Shown piece after piece: positions 1 through 11,832 of a DNA stretch of 64,000 nucleotides. Both the position numbers and the translations under genes were made by a program. The notes under the pieces were generated by a model. The model did no database searches. It had not been told where the DNA came from and saw only the letters and a program-made list of their open reading frames with translations. The number at the start of each line of letters is the position of its first letter. The first letter of the stretch is position 1. Origin of the DNA: Ectobius pallidus (lineage: Eukaryota > Arthropoda > Insecta > Blattodea > Ectobiidae); contig CAXKWD010000004.1 in NCBI GenBank assembly GCA_964059195.1, positions 125,212,043-125,276,042 of the forward strand, written 5' to 3'.

Positions 1-1218
1 TATAGCATGGTCCAAGCATTCTACGTATCTTATAGAGTAGTCTCCTTGGTTCACTTCCTTCTCTTGAAAAAAGAAACACCATTAAATATTCCATAGTTGC
101 TCCATTTATCAAAGTACGATTATTGGTTGCAATAAAGAAGTTATTACTTTTACTCTGCAAAGACGATAGACTAGCTATGTGTGTAGCATGAGCCTTAGAT
201 CAAGCACTTTAATGTTATTCTTCTCAGAGTTCGATTCTCAATCGATTCATGTAGGGTTTGGTGTAAGACGAAGTACTTTACTAGGGATTAGTACTGTACT
301 TCGGATTATTCGAATTATTTAAGGCTTCTCTATACATCCTCTCTCAAATTTTGCTACTGGTCTAAGGTGTAAACGTGGTCCATAACTTCGAATATATTGT
401 AATGAAGTATTTTAGGCTTAGTATTAGCATTGTGGACTTCTTTCATAGAATTTCTCAAAAGCAGTTTGATTATAAATGTGAAAAATATTTATATTTGTAA
501 TATATATTTGTAATAATTAGAACTTTTTTTGGAAAGAATGCAAAATACACTGTACATAAAAATGTAAATAATATTTAAAGTAAAAGAAAAGAAAAGAAAC
601 GAAAGATTTCTTGTACTTATCTTAAAAAAATTGTAAACTTAAATTATGAAATTTACCTATTGTTCGTCTCTCTCTCTCTTTATCTTCCTCGCGCTCGCGT
701 TCTCTCTCCCTCTTCTCTCTTTTACATATACAGTACTGTAGACATACGTACACATAGAAAATACAGACAGTGGTCTTACATCCACACAGAATCCAGCATA
801 ATATGAGTTGAGGTTTTTACTTCGTAACTCATGTAACACAGAAAGTTACCATTTTAAAATTTTTATTTCCCATAGAAGGTCATAACCTCAAAGTTTTATC
901 TGTCGGAAAGGAAATAAATAGTTCTTTATTCTTGTCATAAGCACACAGAATACAATTACGCAAGTTTATTTTTCATTCGCTGTAATTGTGTACTTGAATA
1001 AATATGGATAAATGAATATCAATAATGTTTTTCGTAAGACAAACATAAAATAATTGAGTCCCGGAATCCAAAAGGAGCCCAAGTCCTGTACATCAAATTT
1101 GTATGAATTAAAAAAAGTTTGCTTGTTACAAAAGTGTCACTGGCTTTCATATATAGCCTATTAGGCTTTCGCGGCCGGAATCTTGAATATTATACTTTTT
1201 CGGGATGTAGGCCATGTC
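1..1218. other. Unassigned AT-rich intergenic sequence
   Basis: I see no coding frame with recognisable motifs, no RNA gene and no clear element ends here. The sequence is AT-rich with short CT-rich runs near 663-720. It may hold old transposon debris that is too diverged to recognise by eye. Confidence 0.5.
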
Positions 1219-1424
1219 AATAAATATTTACTTCCAAACGTTTCGTTTCTTAGTCTGACAAAATGGCGACTATATCAACAAGTACTGTTGATATAGTCAC
1301 CAGTATCAAAATGTATTATAAAAACTGATATTAATGTAGTCGCCATTTTATAAAACTGAGAAAGCTATCACTGAAGAAGTTCCCCGCAGCTGGGAACGCA
1401 CCGTTTGGAACTAAATACTTATTT
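1219..1424. mobile_element. Foldback MITE-like element with nested hairpins
   Basis: The ends are inverted repeats of each other: the stretch near 1219-1240 (ending cttccaaacg) mirrors 1401-1424 (starting cgtttggaa). A second inverted pair lies inside (1260-1272 with 1337-1349, both containing the aaatggcgac/gtcgccattt core). A third perfect 13-bp stem pairs 1268-1280 with 1286-1298. There is no ORF. The right arm carries a CTGAAGA followed by a GTTCCC/GGGAAC stem, as discussed in the findings. A short non-autonomous TIR/foldback element is the simplest reading. I could not fix a target-site duplication. Confidence 0.6.
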
Positions 1425-1891
1425 ACACCCCCACCCAAAAAAGATGTCTGATTTTGTCACTGACCATGTTTATTTCCTTAAATATATTTCTATAACATTC
1501 TGTCCCAACCACGACAAGTTTATACTATTTATTCTACGTGATAGATATATCTTTAAGCAGTTAAATTAACTTAACGCTTAGGCCCGTCTGGAATCCAGGA
1601 ATCAAATTTTTAAAGATTGTTTTGTATTTTCACATGGAGAAGCCAGCAAGGAAAGCACAGCAACATATTATTGCAACTTTTATAACGTACATTAGCACAG
1701 GTAGACTCCTTCAAGAGGATAACTGAAGAAACTAATCTTATCTCTCACCGACCAAAATTGTACAAGCTCTTATTAAAGGGATGCACATGACTGCTTCGTA
1801 TCTCCGTAAATAATTTCTGAGGGAATCAAAATAATGGGCCTATCCTGCAAAGAATGTTGCAAAAGTTGTAACTTATAAATTGGACGTGTCT
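1425..1891. other. Unassigned sequence
   Basis: I recognise no gene or repeat in this stretch between the foldback element and the microsatellite block. Confidence 0.4.
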
Positions 1892-1934
1892 TTATATATA
1901 TATATATATATCTGTCTGTCTGTCTGTCTGTCTT

Positions 1935-1982
<48 letters not shown>
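1892..1982. repeat. Compound microsatellite (TA)n-(TCTG)n-(TC)n
   Basis: About 19 bp of TA repeats run directly into TCTG repeats and then about 44 bp of TC repeats. The block lies just upstream of the apparent 5' part of the non-LTR retrotransposon. Confidence 0.9.
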
Positions 1983-1983
<1 letters not shown>

Positions 1984-2175
1984 AATCCTATGCCCCCATG
2001 TTGGGGCGAAGGGCGTCCAGGTGGAGGTTTCTGTTTGTTTACCTATGTGATTTTTTGTTACGCTTATTTGCCTAGAAAGGGCAGAGGGACAGGTGGAAAG
2101 CCCATCGCCTCTTAGTAGAGGAGCCGTGGAGTGAAGACGTGTTGTGCTCTCTGCTGGTGTGTTTTTTTTTCAGCC

Positions 2176-3095
2176 ATGTCTATGACTACAAATAGTGTAC
2201 GCTTTTGTAAGCGTTGTAAGCTAAAGGTGGTGAATGGGATTAACTGTTCCGAATGTGATAATGTCTTTCAAATGAGTTGTGCCAAACTTTCTAAAACAGT
2301 GCATTTTGTTGAGGAAAACGTAATAAAATGCTGTAATGGCGACGAGGAACAAGAAGAAGTTAACTCTGGACTTATTGATGCCTTGAACGATCTGGCTGGT
2401 TATGACGAAAAGGTGGATATTCGTATTGTTAAATACTTGTTACAACAAAAGGATTGCAATATTACTGAACTCAAAGAAAAGGTAAATATTTTATTAGAAC
2501 ATCTGGAATTTGTAACTAAGCATGTTCAACCGTTACAAATGGACGAGAAAGTTCTTGAACTTGAGGTATGAAGGAGATTGTTGTTCCTTCTACATCGGGC
2601 TTAAGTGATGGACCTAATTCTGGGTCGCAACGAAATAATAAACTAGTTAACACTGTTCTAAGATCTTCCGAGGTTAAACCCCCGGAGGATAAAAATAAAA
2701 AGCAAGACACCAGTACTCTAGACAATAATAAAGAGATGCTTTGGACGGAAGTTGTGCGTCGGAAACAAAAGAGAAGTGTTGTAGTGGGTAAAAACCATAA
2801 ATCTGACATTAATACCGTCAACTTAAAAGGTGTACCTAAAACAGTATCACTCCATGTGTACAGACTATCACCGAGTACGACGGTTGGTGAAGTTGAAAAC
2901 TTTCTAAAACCAGATTTTCCTGAGGCAAAGTGTCAACAGTTAAACTCCAGGCAACCGGAAGTATACTGTTCCTTCAGAGTCGATGTTTACGAAGACAATC
3001 TAGACGCAATTATGAACCCTGAGGTATGGCCTAATAATACTCATATTAGGCGTTTTTTACACCTTCGACAGACGCCAACGGTAATCAACAAATAA
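2176..3095 (+). pseudogene. Non-LTR ORF1 (zinc-finger gag-like protein), two overlapping frames
   Basis: ORF1 products of non-LTR elements bind the RNA template and form the RNP. The first frame runs from ATG 2176 (MSMTTNS) to TGA at 2569-2571. It opens with CKRC and CSEC pairs, a treble-clef/PHD-like cysteine pattern seen in CR1-type ORF1 proteins. The second frame starts at ATG 2568, so ATG and TGA overlap as ATGA, and it runs to TAA at 3093-3095. It is a hydrophilic protein whose C-terminal half (about residues 95-165) looks like a compact fold. Either ORF1 was frameshifted here, or the element uses termination-reinitiation. I chose 2176 because the frame upstream of it has only a GTG and 2176 is its first ATG. 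Confidence 0.6.
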
Positions 3096-4358
3096 AGGCC
3101 GATACTTTAGTGTTTTCCACTTAAACGTACAGTGTCTACGTAAAGTGTCTACTTTCAATAAAGTAGAAAGTAAACAATACGCTATATTGACTTTATGTGA
3201 ACATTTGCTGCATAAAGATGAAATTGAGTTCTTTAATTTTAATGATTACCACTTGGTGAGTAGTTTCTGTAGAACTAAACATTCAAATGGTGGTGCCTGT
3301 GTTTATGTATTAAATGACTACAAAACTCGCTCAATTCTTAGAGTCAATGATCTTTTCATTGAACTACATGCCGAATTTTCTGCTGCCAAATTGGTTGATC
3401 TTAACCTTATTGTGGTTTCTGCTTATCGATCACCTGATGGTGACATTGACTTGTTTATAGACAGACTAGAAAGAGTTTTTGAAATTATCACTGCTAACCC
3501 GCAAACTAAAATAATTTTTTGTGGAGACTTCAATATCGACGTCAATGTTGATAACAGAACTCTCACAAAACTATTAAGTACGTTAACTCAAAATAATTCT
3601 CATTTTGTTAATAATACTCCTACTCGATTAAGCGCTTGTCTTGACAACATTATTACGAATTATAGTAAGCATGAATAAACTTATGGAGTTATTGACCCAG
3701 GACTATCTGATCACTGTGCTGTCTGGTTTGAAGTTAACAACAAGATTGTTAGTAACCATGTATTATCTGTTCCCAGAAAACTAAGAATTTATTATCATGA
3801 AAGGATTTTACGTTTTACTAATCTTTTATACGATATTGACTGGCAATGTGTCTTTATTTACCAAGAGCCTTTATTGAATTTTAAAGCCATGTTCTTGAAT
3901 ATTTTAACCAGTGTTTTAAATTTGTCAACATTAAACAAAGTAGGAAAAAGGCTTTGGGTAGACACTGGTTTGGTGAAGAGTTGCGAAATCTGCGTAATTT
4001 TATATTGTTATTGAATGATCTGAGGAAACGGACAGATAATGTTAACGTTGGAAATTTGTACAGAGAGAAAAGGCATGAATATAAACACAAATTGAAGCAA
4101 GCAATGATCACCCACAATGAATCCCTAATTAGCAATTCCAGTAATAAGTGTAAAAAAGCATGGGAAATAATTTATAAGGTAGCACGTAAAAATAAAGCCC
4201 AAAATGAACCTACAAACATTACTGCTGAAAATTATAGTATCTTCATAATTGACTCAGTTACAAAAGTTAAAGACTCGATACAATGTCCTGAGACTACTGC
4301 CGAGGAACTTATTGTAGCATAGTAGAATGTAATTTCAATTGGCATATTGTTACACGTT
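3085..4358 (+). pseudogene. Non-LTR ORF2, AP endonuclease part (5' portion)
   Basis: This encodes the endonuclease that nicks the target for target-primed reverse transcription. The frame opens at 3085 just before the ORF1 stop, and its first conserved block HLNVQCLR lies near 3118. It continues through CEH (position of the catalytic Glu block), GGACVYV, AYRSP and GDFNID. A TAA at 3676-3678 interrupts it, but the same frame continues to the SDHCAVW block, the catalytic D-H pair. A frameshift near 3880-3940 moves the frame before the linker region (about 3954-4322). The homology stops exactly at the left LTR of the inserted Gypsy-type element and resumes at 11833. No start codon is evident between 3085 and 3145. 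Confidence 0.8.
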
Positions 4359-6491
4359 GTTGCGCCCCCAGTTAATGAAGGACGTTCTTGCATATGTTGG
4401 AAGAACACATACGACTTATGAAGTAGATCTTGGTTTTGAACATTTTTACCTAAATTGTGTAAACGCCCTGTTACAAGTTAATGCTGAACCCACGAACCCC
4501 CAGTAATAATAAAAAACTCTGAAATATGAATTTGGGAAACATAAGTTACGATTTCTACCATAAGATACAACAGAGGTTTTGGCAACAGATTTATTGACAA
4601 CAAAATTGTGATTTATAATTAGTAATATATAGGAAACACAGATTCAAATGTTAAACCGAGACCAAAGTATCACAAGTCTCCCTAAATTATTAAAAATTTT
4701 ACATATACATAAAGAATTACACCATGTAATCATAAGCCTCTGTAATCGAATAAATTATTTTCAGTATCTACAGTGCATTTATCTGAATATATCAAAGGCT
4801 ACTTTAAAATCTGTTCCCCACAAAATATCTTCTTGAATTCTATATTCACCCTGTATATGGCGAATGCTTAGGTTATTATTTCAGATACCAATAATATAAG
4901 AAGCTTGAATAAATTAATTAAAAGAGAGACCTGTACAAATATCACTGAATATAACCCCTATTCAAATATTAGCACAAAATATATTTACTGCATATACGCT
5001 TTCTATACATAACCCTCCCCAAAATCTTATTATGTGAATTATTCCCTGCAAAATTGTATAGGTGGAATATTTGGTTACTCAATCTATATCCCTGGTACAC
5101 CCTTTTCTTGATTCCTTATAACTCGAAACCATAAAGTCCATAATAATATAATCAGTACAATACTGGGACAATAACGGCTATTTATTTTGGATAATGCATA
5201 TTCTGAAACCTAAAGTTTGATTTAGAAACTTATGACAATATGTAAATTTTAACATGACAAAATTGGGATCACCCTATATATAACTGGGGTACGCCGTAGC
5301 GTAGTGGTTGAGGCGCTGCGCTACTAACCGGAAGGTCGCGGGTTCGATTCCCGATGAGGTCGTTGAGATTTTTCAATTGGCCTAATCCTTCTGGTGGCAC
5401 TATGGCCCTGGGGTCGACTCAGCCTCTAACAGAAATGAGTACCAGGAGCAATCCTGGGGGTAAAGGCGGCCGGTGCGTAAGGCTGACAACCTTACCACCT
5501 TCATGTGCCGAATGTCCAAAATCTGGGAGCCTCAACCTCCTGGAACCCTCTGGGCCTCCATGGCCTGTATAGGGATCACTTTACCTATATATAACTCTTG
5601 TGACTTAAAAATCATCTATTACGAAACTTACCTACAAATAGCACTTTATCTCTTTCTGATAATGTCTAGAAATGATTCAGCAGGGATTCTTTGTTCTCCC
5701 AAGAATTCACGGCAATGCACTAACCTAACCATAAGTTTCCATATCCAAGTACAACCGTTTATCAAGGTAATACCCAGTTAAGGCTTTTTCCAGTACTCAA
5801 AATTTAATGTACCAAGTACCTATCATGTGTATCTCCAACCAATCTACTTTCTTTTTATACAAAAATCTGTTATTTGTGAAGTTTTATAATTTTACTTTCA
5901 GGTAAGATGCTGGTCTATAGGATAACTTTGTTTTAACTATTGGTTACCGGAAGTAACTGCTTCGCGTAGAGAGATCTGAAGAATAACTGAAGGTAATTAA
6001 TCGAGAACGAAAAATATTGAATTAACAAAATTTAATAGAGGGGACGAAATTTCAAATGCCAAAACACGTAGCCTAACTAGAAAAAATAAGATGAAATTTA
6101 CCAAAGCAAGATTTATGTCGAACTACGTAAATTTAGACATGCCAAAACGGTGAGATGACTGAATTATTCATAATTTAGAATGATGTTACTCAAAGAAAGA
6201 AAAATGGTTTCATCTCACCCAGAAACAGCAGTCACCTCCGACGGTAGAACGCTGACACGCCCCTCATCAATAAGGACATTCCTGGCTACATGCTCTCGCG
6301 ATGAAGTCCAGTTCCCAACTCACTTAGCTATACGCGAGCTCCGAGAGACCCCGACTATGGAACATATTCAGAAATTACCGCCGGTAACCACTGTTAAACG
6401 CAGACCAGTTTCTTTTCTATTTTTTTATTTTTTTATTATTAAAGCAGTTATACCAACTAAATCCTAACACGTGATCCGGGTTCACGGATCA
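4359..6491 (-). repeat. Left (3') LTR of the Gypsy-type element, with SINE insertion
   Basis: It matches 10016-11832 almost base for base apart from a 311-bp SINE plus TSD insertion, giving about 1822 bp without it. A short + strand ORF near 6180-6467 is present in both LTR copies (11523-11783), but that follows from the LTR identity and is not evidence of coding. Confidence 0.9.
5286..5583 (+). mobile_element. tRNA-derived SINE (family 1) with 13-bp TSD
   Basis: A pol III box A-like stretch (gcgtagtggttgaggcg, near 5299) and a box B (ggttcgattcc, near 5341) form a tRNA-like head of about 70 bp, followed by about 225 bp of body. The duplication cctatatataact is at 5273-5285 and 5584-5596. 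The other LTR of the host element carries the unoccupied site near 10927-10938. The absence of this 298-bp block there confirms a retroposition event. Confidence 0.92.
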
Positions 6492-8253
6492 TACTCCCCC
6501 CTCGGCAAAAACAAAGTCGCAGACATTATTTACAATTTACAACTTGTACTTGGACCACCTTTTTTAAAATAAACCCCTACAAACATTTAAATAAATTACA
6601 CCATGCACAACATTTTAAATATACACTAAAAACCCTAATCACACGCTTTCGAGGACCACCACCGTCGAGAGTTCCACGTCTTGGCTCATGTCGCCGAAAC
6701 TTCAGTAACTCTAGTACTCCGGAGAGTTCCAACACACTAACCACACCATGTAATCTCCCCCCCGGGGCGGGAGAAAAGCACCAGCACCAACCGAAGAGAG
6801 GAAAGCAAACCATGATAGTCCAGACGCAGCCCGCCTTTTGAGAACAGGAACAGATCAACATTTTCTGAGCGCCAGCGCCACAGGAGTGCCCGGCGAATCC
6901 ATAGGAGCAGCAAAGTATCTCCTCCACCCAACAATTCGGTCAGGATAGTGCAGAAGTTTATACCGCAGGAGGACGAAGAGTAACTTAATGCAGGATGAAA
7001 TATGATATTAGAACTGGAATCTGCCCAATCCATCTTGATCAATCCAGTTAAGCCCATGCATGTAATGATAATGTACCAGAAGAGCCAATGCATCACTCAA
7101 AATTTTGGAAGAATGGATCGACGGAAGGCAAATCTCGCCCAGGAAGGTACCAAAGGAGAATACAAAAATTGGAAGTAAGAACATAGAGGATTTAGGTAAG
7201 CGGTAACAATGGTGGAAGTGACAACTTGTACAGTGTTCCACTGTCCGTCTAGTAAGTTGCTAACCAGTCTTTTTTACGCATGGCAACACGACAGTGAGTT
7301 TGCTACTGATGAAATCCGCCATGTGAATTAATAGTGGACTCTCCCAGATGAGATTTCACTTCCAGATGCGGGCGGATTGCATGGCTTGAATATAGTCTCC
7401 ATCGAGTAGCATGAACATGGCTCACAATTAACGGGTTGGTTCTGCGTTCACCATGCCTCCAGAATGCACACAGCATGCTCTCCACCTGCACTCTTGCATA
7501 TTTCCCCCAAAACTCCCTGCTTGTGGACTTGCTCACTCGCAATACCAATAAGTAGTCCAGACTTCCTTGATGCAGCACCATCCCTCGTAAAACTGCTCAC
7601 TCCCAAAGCAGCTTAGCTTTGTCAGATGCAACACCAATTTTCTGCAACTCAACTTCTCCAGCAACAAGGCGTCATCTCTAATGAATGCTTCCTCTTTTGT
7701 GTTACAGGATCCCATACTCCGGACGTCTCCCGAGCAGGAACCAAGATGAGGGACATGGCTCAAGACGGGACTCCGACATGCAGAGCACCGAAAGCAGAGG
7801 AATAGGCCCCCCACATACTAGGTCCAGTACATTAAGCTGGAGAGGCTCGAGCAACATCCATGTCTCTCGGGGAGTACATAGCAAACTGCAACAGAAATAA
7901 CACAGCACAGTCTGGGTGCAAACAAGATTTTATAGACCATTTTACCTTTCAAATAAATTATATTTAAAAAAAAGGAGTTTGAAGCCGGTGTTAATTTATT
8001 AAAAAAAAAACGAATCCCGGAAATCCAGACTCTCCAAAATAAATATAATAAATCCAGAACATTCCTTTTCTTTTCAGATTTAAGACAGCGAATAAGATCC
8101 AGCATCTTACGTATTAATTAACATAAGGTTAAGCCTCAAAATATCCCCATTTTCACAGCAAACAATATGTAATAACTTTAAACAAGAGAGCTGATATTTT
8201 ACCGCCAAAATATAGTTAAAGAATACATCTAAGATTGGACCAAACCAATGGGT
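6492..8253 (-). other. Interior of the Gypsy-type element, unassigned
   Basis: This should hold pol in an intact element, but I see no protease DSG/DTG, reverse transcriptase YxDD or integrase motif on either strand. Several minus-strand frames of 60-120 codons exist without recognisable domains. It may be replaced, heavily decayed or non-coding filler. Confidence 0.5.
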
Positions 8254-9579
8254 CTAACTATGCCCACGCCCAAATACTGGACTATTTCTATTTACGCCCC
8301 TAGAAGACCTACTTGGACAAAATCTACTAATATGACCTTGTCTCTTGCAAAAATAACAAGTCCTACGGTCTACATAATGGGCCGAAGTTTTGTCTTCCTG
8401 TCGATTACTCAAAGCACTCCCTCTAGAAGTAGTGGGAATATGGCCTACACCTTCCGATCGTAATGAGTCAGAAAAATGAATCGTATGTAACTGAGCACAT
8501 AATAGGTCTAATTGTTCGTAGGTGGCAGGCTTCTTCTCAAACATGCACATGTTCCTAGCCTGGGGCGACATGCCCACCAAAATATTCTCAACTACCTGAG
8601 CTTCAGAACAATCTACACGGAAAACTTGGGCATAAGATCTTATTTGCTTTACATAATCAGAAAAGGATTCCCCTTCCCTTTGGACTCTGTAATAGAATTC
8701 ATTCATGAATCGCACGCGAGCTCGGGATGGAAGATAATAATCAAGGATTGATTCATGAAAGTAGTTTTAAGTCTTTATCTAGTTTAACTGTACTACCGGC
8801 CAGTTGCTTAAGACCTCCTTTTAGGCGAGCGAAGCACAAAGCCATAATCTGCTTCTGGGAAAAACCAAACATTTCGACCTGAGTATAAAGCTCACAGAGA
8901 AAGAGCAAAAACTGAACTATTTCCTGCAATGTAGTATTACTAAACTGTTCTAATTTATCCAAAAGTTTACCTAAAGGGTGCGGAAGTTTACAAAAAACTT
9001 TACTAAGGTCAAACTGTAATTTAGTAACTAAAGGTGGTGGTGAGTTTGAAGTTCATTAGTAACTACCGGTTCATTACCAAGAAATGGGTTAGGAGATCCT
9101 ATATCTACAGCTGCCATTACCGTCGAATGGTTAGTTTCAAAATTTCTGTTAAGATTTTCAGTCAAGTGCAATTTAATTTTATCCTTTTCTAATCCAATTT
9201 CCATACTGAGTGAATTTAATATCTCACTGTAATCCAGAGAAAACCCCGCTTGTAGTAAATCGGAAATTCTATTTGAAACATGGTCAAATTTAGCTATGAG
9301 GCGTCTTGCCTGCTTTTGAGAAATTTGTCCATCCTACGCAAGTCCACGACACTGTTCAGAAATTTCTTCAATTTTAGAAGCTAGAATCTGTATTTCGTCA
9401 TCAACTTTAATATCTTTCAGATGAATAGAATCAACCGGAATCGATAAATTGTCTTTTAACATTTTGGACAAATTTGACATTGATTCATCCAAATTCACTT
9501 TAATTCCACGGATAAGTAATTCGTAAACAATGTCTGCTTTCAGAAATAATTCTATAGGGACATAAGTTCTATTACTCAT
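8254..9579 (-). pseudogene. gag: Gypsy-type gag, broken
   Basis: This is the structural capsid/nucleocapsid protein of the LTR element. The N-terminal part starts at ATG 9579 (MSNRTYVPIE) and meets an in-frame TAG at about 9336. The same frame then continues to about 9050. A frameshift leads to the segment that includes 8753-8962. A second frameshift near 8755 leads to the capsid-like stretch (EFYYRVQREGESFSDYV, the retrotransposon gag signature). A CCHC zinc knuckle follows, CYFCKRQGHISRFC near 8320, spaced CX2CX4HX4C. Three lesions therefore break one original gag. It is read away from the right-hand LTR, as expected for a minus-strand element. Confidence 0.8.
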
Positions 9580-10015
9580 TTTTGAAATTCAATAGCAAAG
9601 AAAGCCAGGCAGAAAATATTTTAAAGTTAGGTTAGAATATGCTGGATGAAAAATTAATCAAAGTTAGATTAGAATAGTGAAGGCAAAGCTTTAATAGAGT
9701 TGAACCCCAGACCTAAATGATTATGAAAACTAAGCGAAATTAATAATTTCAAGCCAGTTTTTTGTTAAGCAAAGCATAAATGTAAGTCGACTTATAATAA
9801 GTTGAAAAGCAGTACTACTATTAATGGCAATGCAAAATGCTGATCAGCCCTACACTTAGGAAGCAGACCCAACAAATGGAAAAAATAGAAATGGGTAAAT
9901 TTATACAAAATTTGGAAAAGCATACAAAAACTTTGGGATTTTAGTTAACCGAAGCAGAGCGCAAATTTAGAAAAATGATCGTCAAAACCTAACCACGCTC
10001 TGCGATAACACGTTT
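9580..10015 (-). other. Leader between 5' LTR and gag of the Gypsy-type element
   Basis: This is a non-coding leader of about 436 bp. I could not match the sequence next to the LTR to a tRNA 3' end by eye, so the primer-binding site stays unidentified. Confidence 0.5.
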
Positions 10016-11832
10016 TGTTGCGCCCCCAGTTAATGAAGGACGTTCTTGCATATGTTGGAAGAACACATACCACTTATGAAGTAGATCTTGGTTTTGAACA
10101 TTTTTACCTAAATTGTGTAAACGCCCTGCTACAAGTTAATGCTGAACCCACGAACCCCCAGTAATAATAAAAAACTCTGAAATATGAATTTGGGAAACAT
10201 AAGTTACGATTTCTACCATAAGATACAACAGAGGTTTTGGCAACAGATTTATTGACAACAAAATTGTGATTTATAATTAGTAATAGGAAAAACAGATTCC
10301 GATGTTAAACCGAGACCAAAGTATCACAAGTCTCCCTAAATTATTAAAAATTTTACATATACATAAAGAATTACACCATGTAATCCTAAGCCTCTGTAAT
10401 CGAATAAATTATTTTCAGTATCTATAGTGCATTTATCTGAATATATCAAAGGCTATTTTAAAATCTGTTCCCCACAAAATATCTTCTTGAATTCTATATT
10501 CACTCTGTATATGGCGAATGCTTAGGTTATTATTTCAGATACCAATAATATAAGAAGCTTGAATAAATTAATTAAAAGAGAGACCTGTACAAGTTTCACT
10601 GAATATAACCCCTATTCAAATATTAGCATAAAATATATTTACTGCATATACGCTTTCTATACATAACCCTCCCCAAAATCTTATTATGTGAATTATTCCC
10701 TGCAGAATTGTATAGGTGGAATCTTTGGTTACTCAATCTATATCCCTGGTACACCCTTTTCTTGATTCCTTATAACTCGAAACCATAAAGTCCATAATAA
10801 TATAAACAGTACAATACTGGGACAATAACGGCTATTTATTTTGGATAATGCATATTCTGAAACCTAAAGTTTGATTTAGAAACTTATGACAATATGTAAA
10901 TTTTAACATGACAAAATTGGGATCACCCTGTATATAACTCTTGTGACTTAAAAATCATCTATTACGAAACTTACCTACAAATAGCACTTTATCTCTTTCT
11001 GATAATGTCTAGAAATGATTCAGCAGGGATTCTTTGTTCTCCCAAGAATTCACGGCAATGCACTAACCTAACCATAAGTTTCCATATCCAAGTACAACCG
11101 TTTATCAAGGTAATACCCAGTTAAGGCTTTTTCCAGTACTCAAAATTTAATGTACCAAGTACCTATCATGTGTATCTCCAACCAATCTACTTTCTTTTTA
11201 TACAAAAATCTGTTATTTGTGAAGTTTTATAATTTTACTTTCAGGTAAGATGCTGGTCTATAGGATAACTTTGTTTTAACTATTGGTTACCGGAAGTAAC
11301 TGCTTCGCGTAGAGAGATCTGAAGAATAACTGAAGGTAATTAATCGAGAACGAAAAATATTGAATTAACAAAATTTAATAGAGGGGACGAAATTTCAAAC
11401 GCCAAAACACGTAGCCTAACTAGAAAAAATAAGATGCAATTTACCAAATCAAGATTTATGTCGAACTACGTAAATTTAGACATGCCAAAACGGTGAGATG
11501 ACTGAATTATTCATAATTTAGAATGATGTTACTCAAAGAAAGAAAAATGGTTTCATCTCACCCAGAAACAGCAGTCACCTCCGACGGTAGAACGCTGACA
11601 CGCCCCCCATCAATAAGGACATTCCTGGCTACATGCTCTCGCGACGAAGTCCAGCTCCCAACTCACTTAGCTATACGCGAGTTTCGAGAGACCCCGACCA
11701 TGGAACATGTTCAGAAATTACCGCCGGTAACCACTGTTAAACGCAGACCAGTTTCTTTTCTAATACCTTTTTTTTTATATTAAAGCAGTTATACCAACTA
11801 AATCCTAACACATGATCCGGGTTCATGGATCA
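10016..11832 (-). repeat. Right (5') LTR of the Gypsy-type element
   Basis: This 1817-bp repeat matches the left LTR and retains the SINE-free target. On the minus strand it begins TGATCC and ends GCAACA. The acgt duplication follows at 11833-11836. Confidence 0.9.

Larger units (their letters stand above)
4359..11832 (-). mobile_element. Gypsy-type LTR retrotransposon lacking pol
   Basis: Two long direct repeats (4359-6491 and 10016-11832) flank a 3.5-kb interior. Both begin TGTTGCGCCCCC and end GGATCA on the + strand, so the element reads TG...CA on the minus strand. A purine tract (GAGGGGGGAG on the minus strand, about 6492-6505) abuts the left LTR, as expected for the polypurine tract of a minus-strand element. 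The 4-bp target duplication acgt is at 4355-4358 and 11833-11836. The interior holds a broken gag and no recognisable protease, reverse transcriptase or integrase, so the copy is non-autonomous or internally deleted. LTR substitutions and small indels are scattered, which points to some age. Confidence 0.85.

Noticed and set aside
6180..6467. Conserved small protein ORF, also at 11523-11783
   Set aside because: Both lie at the same place in the two LTRs of one element. Their similarity follows from LTR identity, and the C-termini differ.
6577..7910. Envelope-like gene on the minus strand of the Gypsy-type element
   Set aside because: Frames are short, overlapping and broken. I see no signal peptide, cleavage site or transmembrane pattern in a continuous frame.
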